A stretch of DNA of 35,416 nucleotides from Coprococcus sp. (GCA_016297495.1 JAEDGN010000021.1:1-35416); one strand, 5' to 3'. Counted from the stretch's first letter, positions 7,561 through 16,440 are shown. The notes: generated from the sequence alone by a model not told the origin. Made by a program: numbers and translations.

Positions 7561-8799
7561 GTGGTAAATAATAAAAAAGACCGTCATCCGGGCTTAAAAG
7601 GGACTTTTTTGAAATATTTGTCTGAACTGGAAGTGGTTGATTATAGAGTTATTATTTCTGTTGTGTTTCTCGTGATGTTCGGTTTGATCATGATTTACAG
7701 CGCCAGCAGCGCCCAGTACGGGATATCCATGATGAAGAAGCAGCTGATTGTCGGTGTAGGAGGCATTGTGGCGATGCTGCTTATTTCCTATGTGGATTAT
7801 CATATCTATGCCCGATGGGCGGGAGCTATCTATCTTTTTTCCGTTTTGTCGCTTTTTCTTGTAAAGGTACCGGGACTGGGTGTTACGAAGAATGGCGCCA
7901 GTCGGTGGATCGAGATCGCGGGACAGTCTTTTCAGCCGTCTGAGCTGATGAAACCGGCCATGGTGATTTTGATGGCTTATCTCCTGACGCAGGTAGGCAG
8001 AAAACTTACTTATTTAAAGGCAGATATTTATCTTTTTATTCCGGGGATCATAGCTGTTGGCTTTATTTTGGTGGTAACGAAGAACCTGAGTACAGCTTTG
8101 ATTGTTCTCGGTATTATTGCAGTCATGTTTTTTGTGGCTCATCCGGACAAAAAGATCTGGCGCTGGGTGGGGATATGCCTGCTGGCAGCGATTGTTCTGG
8201 CATTGATTTATTATAATACGGTCATCCTGAAGCAGCATGCGGCGGGAGATTCCTTCAGAACAAATCGTATCCTGGCCTGGCTTTATCCGGATGAATATTC
8301 GGATGTTTCCATGCAGTCCAGATATTCGCTGTACGCGATCGGTTTTGGCGGATTACTGGGACGCGGACTTGGCAGCGGCACGATGAAATATTACATACCG
8401 GAACCGATGAATGATTTTATTTTTGCTGTTATTGCAGAGGAACTGGGGCTGGTGGGCTGCGCACTGGTTCTTTTCCTGTTTATTTATCAGATCTGGCGGA
8501 TCCTTGCTGTGGCCCGGCATGCCCGTGATCTGGCAGGCAGTTACATGGCTTTGGGTATTGGCATTCATGTGGCCTTGCAGGTTATCTTAAATATAGGTGT
8601 GGCGACCAGTCTTCTGCCGAATACGGGCATCAGCCTTCCGTATATCAGTTATGGCGGTACGGCGCTGCTGCTTCAGCTGTGTGAGATGGGGATCGTACTG
8701 AATATCAGTCGGCAGATTCCGGGCAGGAGGATCAAAGTGCAGGGTACGGAACAGCAGGAGCGTGAACATACAGCGAGACAACAGAGCAAGATTGCCTGA
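7561..8799 (+). CDS. SEDS peptidoglycan polymerase (FtsW/RodA/SpoVE family)
   Basis: 412 residues with about ten membrane helices. SEDS proteins polymerise lipid II into glycan strands together with a class B PBP. Family motifs are clear: NGASRWIEIAGQSFQPSELMKP (residues 112-133), PEPMNDFIFAVIAEELG (about 281-297), and NTGISLPYISYGGTALL (about 351-367). The start is GTG, behind AAAGGAGGCAG. A charged cytoplasmic tail of about 25 residues ends the protein. Which SEDS branch it belongs to cannot be settled by eye; its place between SpoIID- and SpoIIQ-like genes favours a sporulation role. Confidence 0.92.
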   Translation: MVNNKKDRHPGLKGTFLKYLSELEVVDYRVIISVVFLVMFGLIMIYSASSAQYGISMMKKQLIVGVGGIVAMLLISYVDYHIYARWAGAIYLFSVLSLFLVKVPGLGVTKNGASRWIEIAGQSFQPSELMKPAMVILMAYLLTQVGRKLTYLKADIYLFIPGIIAVGFILVVTKNLSTALIVLGIIAVMFFVAHPDKKIWRWVGICLLAAIVLALIYYNTVILKQHAAGDSFRTNRILAWLYPDEYSDVSMQSRYSLYAIGFGGLLGRGLGSGTMKYYIPEPMNDFIFAVIAEELGLVGCALVLFLFIYQIWRILAVARHARDLAGSYMALGIGIHVALQVILNIGVATSLLPNTGISLPYISYGGTALLLQLCEMGIVLNISRQIPGRRIKVQGTEQQEREHTARQQSKIA

Positions 8800-8833
8800 C
8801 GGAATGTAAAAATATCATTTTTCACTAAAGAAT

Positions 8834-8863
8834 GTATAGATTCTTTGCTTTCTGGCCAGAATA
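8834..8863 (+). promoter_or_regulatory. Sigma-F-type forespore promoter
   Basis: GTATA (8834-8838), 15 nt, GGCCAGAATA (8854-8863). This fits the sigma-F consensus (GYATA, about 15 nt, GGNNANAHTR) at every defined position. It lies directly before the SpoIIQ-like gene, and B. subtilis spoIIQ is a sigma-F gene. The predicted leader is very short, with the ribosome site close to the transcript start. Confidence 0.6.
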
Positions 8864-8881
8864 TGACCAGAGGTGATAAGA

Positions 8882-9724
8882 GTGAAGAATATGATGAGTT
8901 TTTTAAAAAAGAATGCATTCTATGTGATGGCGCTGGTATTGGTGGCAGGAATTCTGGCTGTCTCCGGTATTGCAGGATTTGTATCGGGACAGCGTGACCG
9001 GGAGATTGCTGAAAATGCAGCGGAATTCACGGACAAGACGGCAGCTGTGGAAGAAGCGGATACGGCAGCTGCAGAGTCCGGAGCGCAGATGGCCGATGAG
9101 ATGACCGGTTATAATGCAGATGTGGTACAGAAGATATTATCCATGATTGAGGATGGCACTCTGGCGCTGGAGGATTTTGAAGACGAGAATTCCCTTATTG
9201 CCGGCGATGTATCGGCGGACGCGGACGAATCCATGGAAGATGATGGTATGACCGCAGAGGAAAATGACACCGATGAAGCGGAAATGGCGGGAGCTGCTGT
9301 CGATGCCGGTTATAAGATGGAGGGCGGTATGGCCTGGCCGGTTGAAGGAGAGATTGTCCTTGATTATAGTATGGATGCGACAACCTATTATCCGACACTT
9401 GAACAGTACAAATGTAATCCGTCGATTTTGATTCAGAGTGAGGCGGGAACAGCCGTAACCGCAGCCTGTGGCGGCACTGTTCTGGACATTTACGAGGATG
9501 CAGAGCTGGGAACGGTTGTAGAGACTTCTCTGGGCAATGGCTATGAAGCCTTTTACGGGCAGCTGAATAATATCAGTGTGGCTGTGGGAGATACGATCGA
9601 AGAGGGACAGGTCATCGGTGAGGTTGCTGTTCCGACCCGTTATTATTCCGTTGAGGGAAGTCATCTGAATTTCAGATTGACGAAAGACGGCGAACCGGTG
9701 GATCCGCTGGATTATCTGAATTAG
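8882..9724 (+). CDS. spoIIQ: SpoIIQ-like protein with degenerate LytM (M23) domain
   Basis: 280 residues: one membrane helix (about 11-33), a long acidic linker (about 45-140), and a C-terminal LytM fold (about 152-275). In B. subtilis SpoIIQ sits in the forespore membrane and forms a channel with SpoIIIAH. The M23 zinc site is mostly gone: the HxGxD motif reads Asn179-to-Leu183, the YxHL His is Gln227, and the HxH pair reads His261-Leu-Asn263. It therefore cannot be an active zinc peptidase. Position after SpoIID and behind a sigma-F promoter supports the SpoIIQ call. GTG at 8882 is preferred for its distance from AGAGGTG; ATG at 8891 is an alternative. Confidence 0.8.
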   Translation: MKNMMSFLKKNAFYVMALVLVAGILAVSGIAGFVSGQRDREIAENAAEFTDKTAAVEEADTAAAESGAQMADEMTGYNADVVQKILSMIEDGTLALEDFEDENSLIAGDVSADADESMEDDGMTAEENDTDEAEMAGAAVDAGYKMEGGMAWPVEGEIVLDYSMDATTYYPTLEQYKCNPSILIQSEAGTAVTAACGGTVLDIYEDAELGTVVETSLGNGYEAFYGQLNNISVAVGDTIEEGQVIGEVAVPTRYYSVEGSHLNFRLTKDGEPVDPLDYLN

Positions 9725-9943
9725 GGAAGCACCTTTGAAGGAAGGATGCATAAGATATAGAAGCTGATGAAAAAATGGTACATATTGAAAAATATGCAAC
9801 CGTTTTTTTACAACAGCTCTGCTTCCGGCATCTGGCTGTTAAATAACAAATTTCATCGGCTGCTTCAATATAGAAAGGGCTGCCATCCGGCGGCCTTTTT
9901 TAAGAAAAGGTGCAGAACGACTCAAAGGAGAAGTGAAGAAGAA
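9725..9943 (+). other. Intergenic stretch before the GIY-YIG gene
   Basis: 219 bp. An ORF in frame with the downstream gene runs through it, but it contains an intrinsic terminator (listed) and no conserved protein sequence, so I treat it as untranslated. Confidence 0.5.
9874..9902 (+). terminator. Intrinsic terminator after the SpoIIQ-like gene
   Basis: AAAGG-G-CTGCC (9874-9884) pairs with GGCGGCCTT (9889-9897) with one bulged G, followed by six T. Confidence 0.65.
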
Positions 9944-10201
9944 GTGAATTATACATATATTCTAAAATGTGCGGATGGTTCTTTGTATACGGGGTGGACG
10001 GTCGATCTGAAAAGAAGACTGGAAATTCATAACAGCGGCAAAGGGGCAAAGTACACAAGGAGCCGGCGTCCGGTGACGCTGGTTTATTATGAGATGTATG
10101 AGGAGCGGCGGGAAGCGATGCGCCGGGAATATGCCATCAAACAGATGAGCAGAGAAGACAAGCAGAAGCTGATCGGGCAGGGCAATAGGACACCTGTATA
10201 A
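9944..10201 (+). CDS. GIY-YIG domain protein (UPF0213/YhbQ-like)
   Basis: 85-residue single-domain GIY-YIG protein. The motifs are YTYILKCADGSLYTGWTVDLKRRLEIHNSGKGAKYT (YIL and YTG elements, conserved Arg in the following helix) and the helix with Glu near EAMRREYAIK. Members of this small family resemble the SLX1 nuclease domain; their role in bacteria is poorly defined. I take the GTG at 9944 because conservation starts there; AAAGGAG lies about 13 nt upstream, rather far. A longer in-frame reading from 9767 runs through a terminator and is unlikely. Confidence 0.85.
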   Translation: MNYTYILKCADGSLYTGWTVDLKRRLEIHNSGKGAKYTRSRRPVTLVYYEMYEERREAMRREYAIKQMSREDKQKLIGQGNRTPV

Positions 10202-10236
10202 AATAATCCGGAAATACAGGGGCTGTATTTCCGGAT
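10200..10236 (-). terminator. Terminator of citrate synthase, perhaps bidirectional
   Basis: Perfect 14-bp stem ATCCGGAAATACAG (10206-10219) with 10223-10236 and a GGG loop. On the minus strand it is followed by TTATTTTAT, so it mainly serves the citrate synthase gene; it also sits right after the GIY-YIG stop codon. Confidence 0.75.
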
Positions 10237-10247
10237 CAGATGCATAT

Positions 10248-11612
10248 TTACTGCCATCGGTCTTCGATGGCCACATAGTCTTTGTGGTGGCCGACATATT
10301 TGTAAGCCGGACGGATGATCTTGCCTTCGTTGGCCAGCTCTTCGATACGGTGGGCACACCAGCCTGATATACGTGAGATGGCAAAAATCGGTGTGAACAG
10401 CTCCATCGGAAGTCCGAGCATACTGTAAACAAAGCCGCTGTAGAAGTCCACATTGGCACAGATCGGTTTGAAAAGCTGACGATGCTGCTTGGTCAGGGTA
10501 ATGGCAAGACGCTCCACCCTGTCATAGAGTTCAAATTCTTTGGTCAGCCCCTTTTCCTCGGATAAAGCCTTGGCATATTTCTTCAGGATCGTGCAACGGG
10601 GATCGGATTCTGTATAGACAGCATGGCCAATACCATAGATCAGGCCTTTGTGATCGAAAGCTTCACGTTTAAGTATCTTCGTAAGGTAAGCGGCTACTTC
10701 GTCTTCGTCTTCCCAGTTGGAAATATTGGCCTTGATATCAGCGAACATCTGCTGAACCTTCATATTGGCACCGCCGTGTTTTGGCCCTTTCAGAGAACCG
10801 AGGGATGCGGCAATGGCCGAATAGGTGTCTGTACCTGTTGAAGTAACGACATGGGTGGTGAAGGTGGAGTTGTTACCGCCGCCATGTTCTGCATGAATGA
10901 TCAGAGCAATGTCCAGTACCTTTGCCTCCAGAGCGGTATATTGACCATCCGGGCGGAGAAGGCGGAGAATATTCTCAGCTGTTGAAAGATCTGCCTTCGG
11001 ACGTCGGATGACGAGGCTCTTGTCCAGTATATAATGTCGATAGCTGTGATAACCATAGACAGATATCAATGGGAAACGTGCTATGAGCTGGAGAGACTGA
11101 CGGAGTACGTTCTTGACAGAAATATCTTCAGGACTGTCATCATAGGAATAGAGTGTCAGAACACTTTTCTGAAGGACATTCATCATATTGGCATTGGGTG
11201 AATTCATAATGATGTCCCGGACAAAATTGTCAGGAAGATCCCGGTAGCTGCCGAGAATCTCAAGGAATTCCTGAAGCTGGGCTTCATTCGGAAGCTCACC
11301 GAACAGAAGCAGGTAAGTGATTTCCTCAAAACCGAAGCGGCTGTCACAGTTGCCTTCAATCAGATCGATGACATTATAACCCTGGAAATAAAGTTCACCA
11401 TCAATCGGTATCTTGCGTCCATGAACCGACTTGTAAGCGACAACGTCGGAAATTTCCGTCAGACCGGTGAGAATACCCTTACCGTTGGAATCACGGAGTC
11501 CCCGTTTGACATCATATTCTGTATATAAATCCTGATCAAAGCGTCCGGAAATCATGCAGTAATCGGCCAGTTTATCCAGGCGCTTATTAAATTCTGTAAT
11601 TTCTTTTGTCAT
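10248..11612 (-). CDS. Citrate synthase
   Basis: 454 residues. It condenses oxaloacetate with acetyl-CoA; in fermentative anaerobes this feeds 2-oxoglutarate and glutamate synthesis through an incomplete TCA cycle. The catalytic residues are in place: His in IHAEHGGGNNSTFTTHV, His in YGIGHAVYTESDPR, and Asp in ANVDFYSGFVYS. The length is close to the clostridial long form. Two in-frame ATGs occur (11618 and 11612). AAGGAC is only 3 nt from the first but 9 nt from the second, so I place the start at 11612. No aconitase or isocitrate dehydrogenase neighbours it. Confidence 0.95.
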   Translation of the reverse strand: MTKEITEFNKRLDKLADYCMISGRFDQDLYTEYDVKRGLRDSNGKGILTGLTEISDVVAYKSVHGRKIPIDGELYFQGYNVIDLIEGNCDSRFGFEEITYLLLFGELPNEAQLQEFLEILGSYRDLPDNFVRDIIMNSPNANMMNVLQKSVLTLYSYDDSPEDISVKNVLRQSLQLIARFPLISVYGYHSYRHYILDKSLVIRRPKADLSTAENILRLLRPDGQYTALEAKVLDIALIIHAEHGGGNNSTFTTHVVTSTGTDTYSAIAASLGSLKGPKHGGANMKVQQMFADIKANISNWEDEDEVAAYLTKILKREAFDHKGLIYGIGHAVYTESDPRCTILKKYAKALSEEKGLTKEFELYDRVERLAITLTKQHRQLFKPICANVDFYSGFVYSMLGLPMELFTPIFAISRISGWCAHRIEELANEGKIIRPAYKYVGHHKDYVAIEDRWQ

Positions 11613-11618
11613 AGCCAT

Positions 11619-12104
11619 CAGTCCTTTTTCGTAGTAAAATTAAATAGTAAGCACATAACAATATGAACATACTTTATCATTATATTTCCATTTTTGCAAG
11701 GGATTTTTTAAGTTTATGCGAATAATTATTGGCTTTTATTCAACCATCAATATGCAATTATTAAGATGAAAAATGTCAAAAAACGTAAAAAAATCCCAGG
11801 ATTATGCAATATTATAGAAAAATTTATAAAACAACGGCATAATTCCGGTATTATGTGGAGAGAAAAAGCATGAAATTAAAAAATAAAAATGCAGGATATA
11901 TTTATGATAAATTCAAAAACCAGGAATGACAGTATAGAAAACGGTAGAGCTGAAGGTGGCATAAATGAATAAAAATCAGTTATTTTGTATAAATATACAC
12001 AACTTACGGCCTGTCGGCAGTATTTTGAAGAGACAGCAGTTGACGTTTTCCGTCAGAACTGGTAGAGTATAATCTATGAAAGTCAGTGGAAAGGCAGGTA
12101 AGGA
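11619..12104. other. AT-rich region between citrate synthase and cls
   Basis: About 490 bp with no convincing gene. It contains an inverted repeat CATAAT-N6-ATTATG (11838-11855), several TATGCAATT/ATTATGCAAT-like words around 11745-11815 that may be regulator sites, and a 19-codon ORF (11870-11929) with a GGAGAG site that I do not call as a gene. Confidence 0.6.
12040..12073 (+). promoter_or_regulatory. Probable cls promoter with inverted repeat
   Basis: TTGACG at 12040-12045, followed 17 nt later by TAGAGT (12063-12068); a better -10, TATAAT, lies at 12068-12073 but at 22-nt spacing. The -35 overlaps a perfect inverted repeat TGACG-TTTTC-CGTCA (12041-12055) that could be an operator. Confidence 0.45.
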
Positions 12105-13637
12105 ATGGATTCATTAAAGAATAACTCTTCGGCGATTATCAGAGGCCTGACAGTAGCGATTGCTGTTATTTTGCAGGCGATAACATTTGCGATTCTGGGA
12201 TTTTATCTTCAGGAATATGCGACATGGGCTTATATTCTGTTGGAAATTCTCAGCTTTCTTGTTGTATTTGCGCTGGTCAATGATCAGGAATCCTATCGTC
12301 AGTTCTGGGTCGTTATTGTTCTTGTTTTCCCGGTGATCGGACTTTTCCTCTATTTTATGTGGGGGCGCAGACGTACCAACAGCCGGATGAATGTTATGAT
12401 CCGGAATACGGAAGCCAAGATGCGGGCCTATGCGCCGGAGCGGCCGGAGGTTATTCAGGAGCTGCGTGAAAAACATCCATATAAGGCGCAGATCGCCCGG
12501 TTTCTGAATAATGAGGGGTTCAGGATGTATAATCATACCCGGGTGACGTATTTCCCTTTGGGAGAAGAGATGCTGGATGCCATGATCGAGGATATGAAGA
12601 AGGCAACGAAGTGCATTTTCATGGAATATTTTATCGTCAGCAATGGAGAGATCTGGCAGAGGGTGAAGCAGGTGTTGATTGATAAAGCTCAGGAGGGAGT
12701 GGATATACGGCTTCTGATTGATGACTTTGGATGCCTTGCAATCAATACGGAGGAGTTCCGCCGGGAACTGGCCAGAGCGGGTGTACGGCTTGCCATATTT
12801 GCGCCGATTCATAAGGATGTGGACCGCCTGTCATTTAATTACCGGAATCATCAGAAGATAACCATTGTGGATGGGAATATCGGTTATTGCGGCGGCATTA
12901 ATCTCGCTGATGAATATGCCAACATTATTGAGCGCTTCGGCCATTGGAAGGATACGGCAGTCCGGCTGGAAGGCGAGGGTGTATGGGGGCTGGCATCTAT
13001 CTTTCTCGAGATGTGGGAGATTACCATGCGCTATGAGATAACAACGGATTATTCCATTTATATGCCGACAATACATCCGGAAAGTGATGGCTTTGTGCAG
13101 CCGTTTTCGGACGGGCCGGCCAATAATCCGAGGAATCCTGCTGAAGAGGTTTATACCCATCTGATCAATAAGGCGAGGGATTATGTGTATATTACAACAC
13201 CATATCTTGTTCTTGACAGAAAGATGGCTGAAGACCTGTGCCGGACGGCAAGGAGCGGTGTTGATGTGCGTATTATCGTACCGCATATTTATGATAAATG
13301 GTATGTGTACATGGTGAACGTGGCCAATTATGGACCGCTGATCGCCAATGGCGTGCATATTTATGAGTATATGCCGGGATTTATTCATTCAAAAACGGTT
13401 GTATCTGATGATGAATGTGCTGTCTGCGGTACGATTAATACCGATTTCAGAAGCTTTTATCTGCACTATGAGTGTGCTGTCTATATGTGCGAGTCGTCAT
13501 CGGTCATGGCTATCAAAGACGATATACGGGAAACACTGAAAAAATGTGAGGAGATCGATTATGATGAATGGCTGCACCGCCCGCTGCACGAAAAGGTGAT
13601 TCAATGGGTATTGAAGCTGTTTGCACCGATTTTATAG
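12105..13637 (+). CDS. cls: Cardiolipin synthase (PLD family)
   Basis: 510 residues. It makes cardiolipin from two phosphatidylglycerols at the inner membrane face. Membrane helices lie at the N-terminus (about residues 12-85), followed by two phospholipase D HKD motifs: His249/Lys251/Asp256 in HQKITIVDGNIGYCGGINLAD, and His428/Lys430/Asp435 in HSKTVVSDDECAVCGTINTD. AAGGA precedes the ATG. It is a stand-alone gene, convergent with the radical SAM gene with only 16 nt between stops and no obvious terminator. Confidence 0.95.
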   Translation: MDSLKNNSSAIIRGLTVAIAVILQAITFAILGFYLQEYATWAYILLEILSFLVVFALVNDQESYRQFWVVIVLVFPVIGLFLYFMWGRRRTNSRMNVMIRNTEAKMRAYAPERPEVIQELREKHPYKAQIARFLNNEGFRMYNHTRVTYFPLGEEMLDAMIEDMKKATKCIFMEYFIVSNGEIWQRVKQVLIDKAQEGVDIRLLIDDFGCLAINTEEFRRELARAGVRLAIFAPIHKDVDRLSFNYRNHQKITIVDGNIGYCGGINLADEYANIIERFGHWKDTAVRLEGEGVWGLASIFLEMWEITMRYEITTDYSIYMPTIHPESDGFVQPFSDGPANNPRNPAEEVYTHLINKARDYVYITTPYLVLDRKMAEDLCRTARSGVDVRIIVPHIYDKWYVYMVNVANYGPLIANGVHIYEYMPGFIHSKTVVSDDECAVCGTINTDFRSFYLHYECAVYMCESSSVMAIKDDIRETLKKCEEIDYDEWLHRPLHEKVIQWVLKLFAPIL

Positions 13638-13653
13638 CCGTGGTCAGGGACGC

Positions 13654-14532
13654 TTAAAAACGTGTCCTGTAGCCGCAGCGGCGGCAGAGCGGTTCGTTGA
13701 TACGATGATTGCGGAAGTCTTCGATGATTCGGAGGCTTTTTTCTTTTTGCAGGATAGATGTCAGTGATTCGGTAAAAATATTGCCGAGAGTCAGAACACC
13801 GCTGCTGTCCAGACAGCAGGGAACGACCCGGCCGTCCGACAGAATAGCCAGCTGTTTCCTCAGACCATAACAGGTGCCTTCGGAGCCATAATCCGGAGCC
13901 TTCAGATCAGGCCACGCAAAAAGGTGGTCAAAATTCAGGAAAATTCGGGGAGCCAGGGCATTGCCGTGGAATTTGCCGATGCGGCTGTCGATGGGATGCT
14001 CCAGATGATAAGCCTTCTCCAGTGTTTCCAGAATGAGCCGGTTGCGCGTACGCTGATCTTCGCCTGCGGTATCATCCAGATTCCAGAGACGGAAACTGAT
14101 ATAGCCCGGTGTCCGGGCTGTGAATTCCCGGGCGAACCGGACAGCCTCTGACAGATATGCGTGAAAGTCCGTTGTGTGCATGGTATTTGCATCGAAACTG
14201 TGCAAAGACAAAGAGACCTGCCGCGGTGCATCAGGTCCAAGGAGCAGGTGCTCTTTCTCCGGCAAAAGAGTGGCATTGGTTGTCAGGTTGACTTTGAGGC
14301 CATAAAGAGCGGCAGTGGATAAAATATCTCCCAGATGGGGATGCATCAGAGGTTCTCCCTTGACGTGCAGGCAGATATGGCTGGTCCATCCGGCAGCCTG
14401 CTTTGCTGTATATTCGAATTCTTTGACAGACAGCATACGGGCAGGCCGGCTGTCCTTCGGGCAAAAGCTGCACTGCAGATTGCAGCGGTTGGTGATTTCG
14501 ATATAGATTCTGTGAAAATATTTGTCATTCAT
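13654..14532 (-). CDS. Radical SAM/SPASM-domain protein
   Basis: 292 residues. The radical SAM cluster motif CNLQCSFC (Cys17, 21, 24) is near the N-terminus. The C-terminal SPASM-type cysteines appear as GTCYGLRKQLAILSDGRVVPCCLDS and PLCRRCGY. SPASM proteins hold an extra Fe-S cluster and often modify peptides or act as anaerobic sulfatase-maturase-like enzymes. No small precursor peptide is visible beside it, so the substrate is unknown. ATG at 14532 is chosen over 14547 because GAGG sits 9 nt ahead of it and conservation starts there. Confidence 0.88.
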   Translation of the reverse strand: MNDKYFHRIYIEITNRCNLQCSFCPKDSRPARMLSVKEFEYTAKQAAGWTSHICLHVKGEPLMHPHLGDILSTAALYGLKVNLTTNATLLPEKEHLLLGPDAPRQVSLSLHSFDANTMHTTDFHAYLSEAVRFAREFTARTPGYISFRLWNLDDTAGEDQRTRNRLILETLEKAYHLEHPIDSRIGKFHGNALAPRIFLNFDHLFAWPDLKAPDYGSEGTCYGLRKQLAILSDGRVVPCCLDSSGVLTLGNIFTESLTSILQKEKSLRIIEDFRNHRINEPLCRRCGYRTRF

Positions 14533-14645
14533 GGGATATCGCCTCATTCTTTTTGTGTATTAGCTGGTATCCATCATAGCTTCTTTCTGAATACGTGTCA
14601 ACAAACAAAAGAAGGAGGAAAAAGCGTGCATCAGAAAGATGTGTA

Positions 14646-14654
14646 TGCTATAAT
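14646..14654 (+). promoter_or_regulatory. Extended -10 promoter of thiD
   Basis: TGCTATAAT at 14646-14654 with no good -35. It predicts a leader of about 45 nt to the thiD start at 14705. Confidence 0.5.
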
Positions 14655-14704
14655 GAAAACAATGAGGGCACGGGAGAGCCCATATGATGAAAGGATGTTT
14701 TGCG

Positions 14705-15484
14705 ATGAAAAAGGTTTTAACGATTGCCGGTTCCGACTGCAGCGGCGGTGCCGGTATTCAGGCAGATATTAAGACAATGACAGCTCACAGGGTTTACGCC
14801 ATGAGTGTTATTACGGCATTGACGGCTCAGAATACAACGGGGGTCTATGGCGTTCTTGATGCGGGCGCGGCTTTTGTGGGCGATCAGATGGACTGTGTGT
14901 TTAAGGATATTTATCCGGATGCCATTAAGATCGGTATGGTTTCCAATATCGGGACCATTCAGATGATCGCGGCGAAGCTGAAAGAATATGATGCGAAAAA
15001 TATCGTTGTGGATCCGGTCATGGTGTCCACCAGCGGATGTGCCCTGATGAATCCGGATGCCATGGATACGCTGATCTCTACCCTGCTGCCTCTTGGGGAT
15101 ATCATCACGCCGAATATTCCTGAAGCCGAGAAGCTGTGTGGATTTGAGATCAGGAGTGTGGAGGATATGATGCGGGCGGCAGAGGTCATCGGGAAGAATC
15201 TGTCCGGAAGCGTGCTGATCAAGGGCGGACATTTGACAGAGACTGCGGACGATCTGCTGTATGACAACGGAGAATTTATCTGGTATCGCGGTGAACGTGT
15301 GGACAATCCGAATACCCATGGCACGGGATGCACGCTTTCGTCTGCTATCGCCAGCAATCTGGCCCTTGGTTATGATGTGAAGACCAGCGTCAGAAGGGCG
15401 AAGGATTATATCACAGGAGCACTGAAGGACGGTCTGGATCTCGGACAGGGAAGCGGACCGCTGAATCACTGTTTTGATTTATAG
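14705..15484 (+). CDS. thiD: Hydroxymethylpyrimidine/phosphomethylpyrimidine kinase
   Basis: 259 residues, ribokinase-fold kinase of thiamine synthesis that phosphorylates HMP and HMP-P. Signatures: TIAGSDCSGGAGIQADIKTM (residues 6-25), DPVMVSTSG (103-111), TPNIPEAEKL (135-144), KGGH (173-176), and NTHGTGCTLSSAIA with catalytic Cys209. ThiD and pyridoxal kinase of this clan overlap in specificity, so pyridoxine activity is possible. The ATG at 14705 has AAAGGA at the right distance; 14684 would add 7 residues. No other thi genes are nearby. The next gene starts 20 nt downstream and may be co-transcribed. Confidence 0.92.
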   Translation: MKKVLTIAGSDCSGGAGIQADIKTMTAHRVYAMSVITALTAQNTTGVYGVLDAGAAFVGDQMDCVFKDIYPDAIKIGMVSNIGTIQMIAAKLKEYDAKNIVVDPVMVSTSGCALMNPDAMDTLISTLLPLGDIITPNIPEAEKLCGFEIRSVEDMMRAAEVIGKNLSGSVLIKGGHLTETADDLLYDNGEFIWYRGERVDNPNTHGTGCTLSSAIASNLALGYDVKTSVRRAKDYITGALKDGLDLGQGSGPLNHCFDL

Positions 15485-15504
15485 AATGCGGGGAGTGATG
15501 GCTT

Positions 15505-16323
15505 ATGGAAAAACTGATCATGCTTGGAACAGGTAATGCGTTGGTAACCAGATGCTATAATACATGTTTTGCCATTCAGGATGATGATGAATATTTTCTT
15601 GTGGATGCCGGAGGCGGCAATGGTATTCTGCGGCAGCTGGATGAGGCGGGGATTACCCTTGACCGGATCCATCATATTTTTTTGACCCATGAACACACGG
15701 ATCATCTGCTGGGTATGATCTGGATGATCCGCATGATTGCTACCAGGATTCGGAAGGAAGAATATGAAGGTGATCTGTATATCTACTGTCACAGCGATCT
15801 GGTGGATACGGTACGGACCATTGCCAATCTGACACTGCCGAAAAAGTTTACCTGGCTGTTTGATCACAGGATTCTTTTTGTGCCTCTTTATAATGGGGAC
15901 ACAAGGCATATTCTGGATTATGACGTTACATTTTTTGATATTTTTTCCACAAAGGCGAAGCAATATGGCTTTACAATGGTATTGAAAAACGGAGAGCGTC
16001 TTACCTGTGCCGGTGATGAACCTCTGAATGAAAAGTGCTTTGGCTATGCCCAGGGAAGCAGCTGGCTGCTCCATGAGGCATTCTGTCTCTATTCTCAACA
16101 GGAACAGTACAAGCCTTATGAGAAGCACCACAGTACGGTCAGAGAAGCCTGTGAACTGGCAGAGTATCTGGAGATACCAAATCTTGTCCTGTATCATACG
16201 GAAGATGACAATATAAGCCGGCGCAAGGCACTTTATATGGCAGAAGGCCGTCTCTATTACCATGGTAATCTGTTTGTTCCGGATGATCTGGAATGCATCG
16301 GATTTCGGAACGGAGAGGAATAG
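15505..16323 (+). CDS. MBL-fold metallohydrolase (RNase Z-like)
   Basis: 272 residues of metallo-beta-lactamase fold. The metal motif is THEHTDHLLGM (His62, His64, Asp66, His67), preceded by FLVDAGGGNGILRQL. The start MEKLIMLGTGNALVTRCYNTCF and the overall plan resemble the RNase Z/ElaC branch, but it lacks enough of the tRNase Z signature for me to name a substrate. GGGGAG precedes the ATG. It probably shares a transcript with thiD and ends at a strong terminator. Confidence 0.85.
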   Translation: MEKLIMLGTGNALVTRCYNTCFAIQDDDEYFLVDAGGGNGILRQLDEAGITLDRIHHIFLTHEHTDHLLGMIWMIRMIATRIRKEEYEGDLYIYCHSDLVDTVRTIANLTLPKKFTWLFDHRILFVPLYNGDTRHILDYDVTFFDIFSTKAKQYGFTMVLKNGERLTCAGDEPLNEKCFGYAQGSSWLLHEAFCLYSQQEQYKPYEKHHSTVREACELAEYLEIPNLVLYHTEDDNISRRKALYMAEGRLYYHGNLFVPDDLECIGFRNGEE

Positions 16324-16339
16324 GGACAGAAAAACATTT

Positions 16340-16390
16340 AAAAGCTGTTGTGTTTCAATTGCAGAAGATGATTGACACAACAGCTTTTTT
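16340..16390 (+). terminator. Intrinsic terminator
   Basis: 14-bp perfect stem (16340-16353 with 16375-16388) ending in six T. It closes the thiD-MBL unit and separates it from the hydrogenase operon. Confidence 0.9.
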
Positions 16391-16440
16391 GTCTAAATTT
16401 ACTGAAAAAAGAAGGATAATTCTTTAACGAATTATGGGTA

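Noticed and set aside
9767..9943. N-terminal extension of the GIY-YIG protein
   Set aside because: Crosses an intrinsic terminator and shows no conserved sequence; GIY-YIG homology begins at 9944.
11870..11929. 19-codon ORF with a GGAGAG site in the citrate synthase/cls gap
   Set aside because: Too short and Lys/Asn-rich in AT-rich DNA; no conservation can be judged.
14632..14772. Short GTG-initiated ORF behind AAGGAGG upstream of thiD
   Set aside because: The likely thiD promoter lies inside it and it overlaps thiD out of frame; the strong ribosome-like site is probably coincidental.
15466..16380. 304-codon open frame antisense to the MBL gene
   Set aside because: Covers the whole sense gene, which has intact catalytic motifs; no motif of its own.
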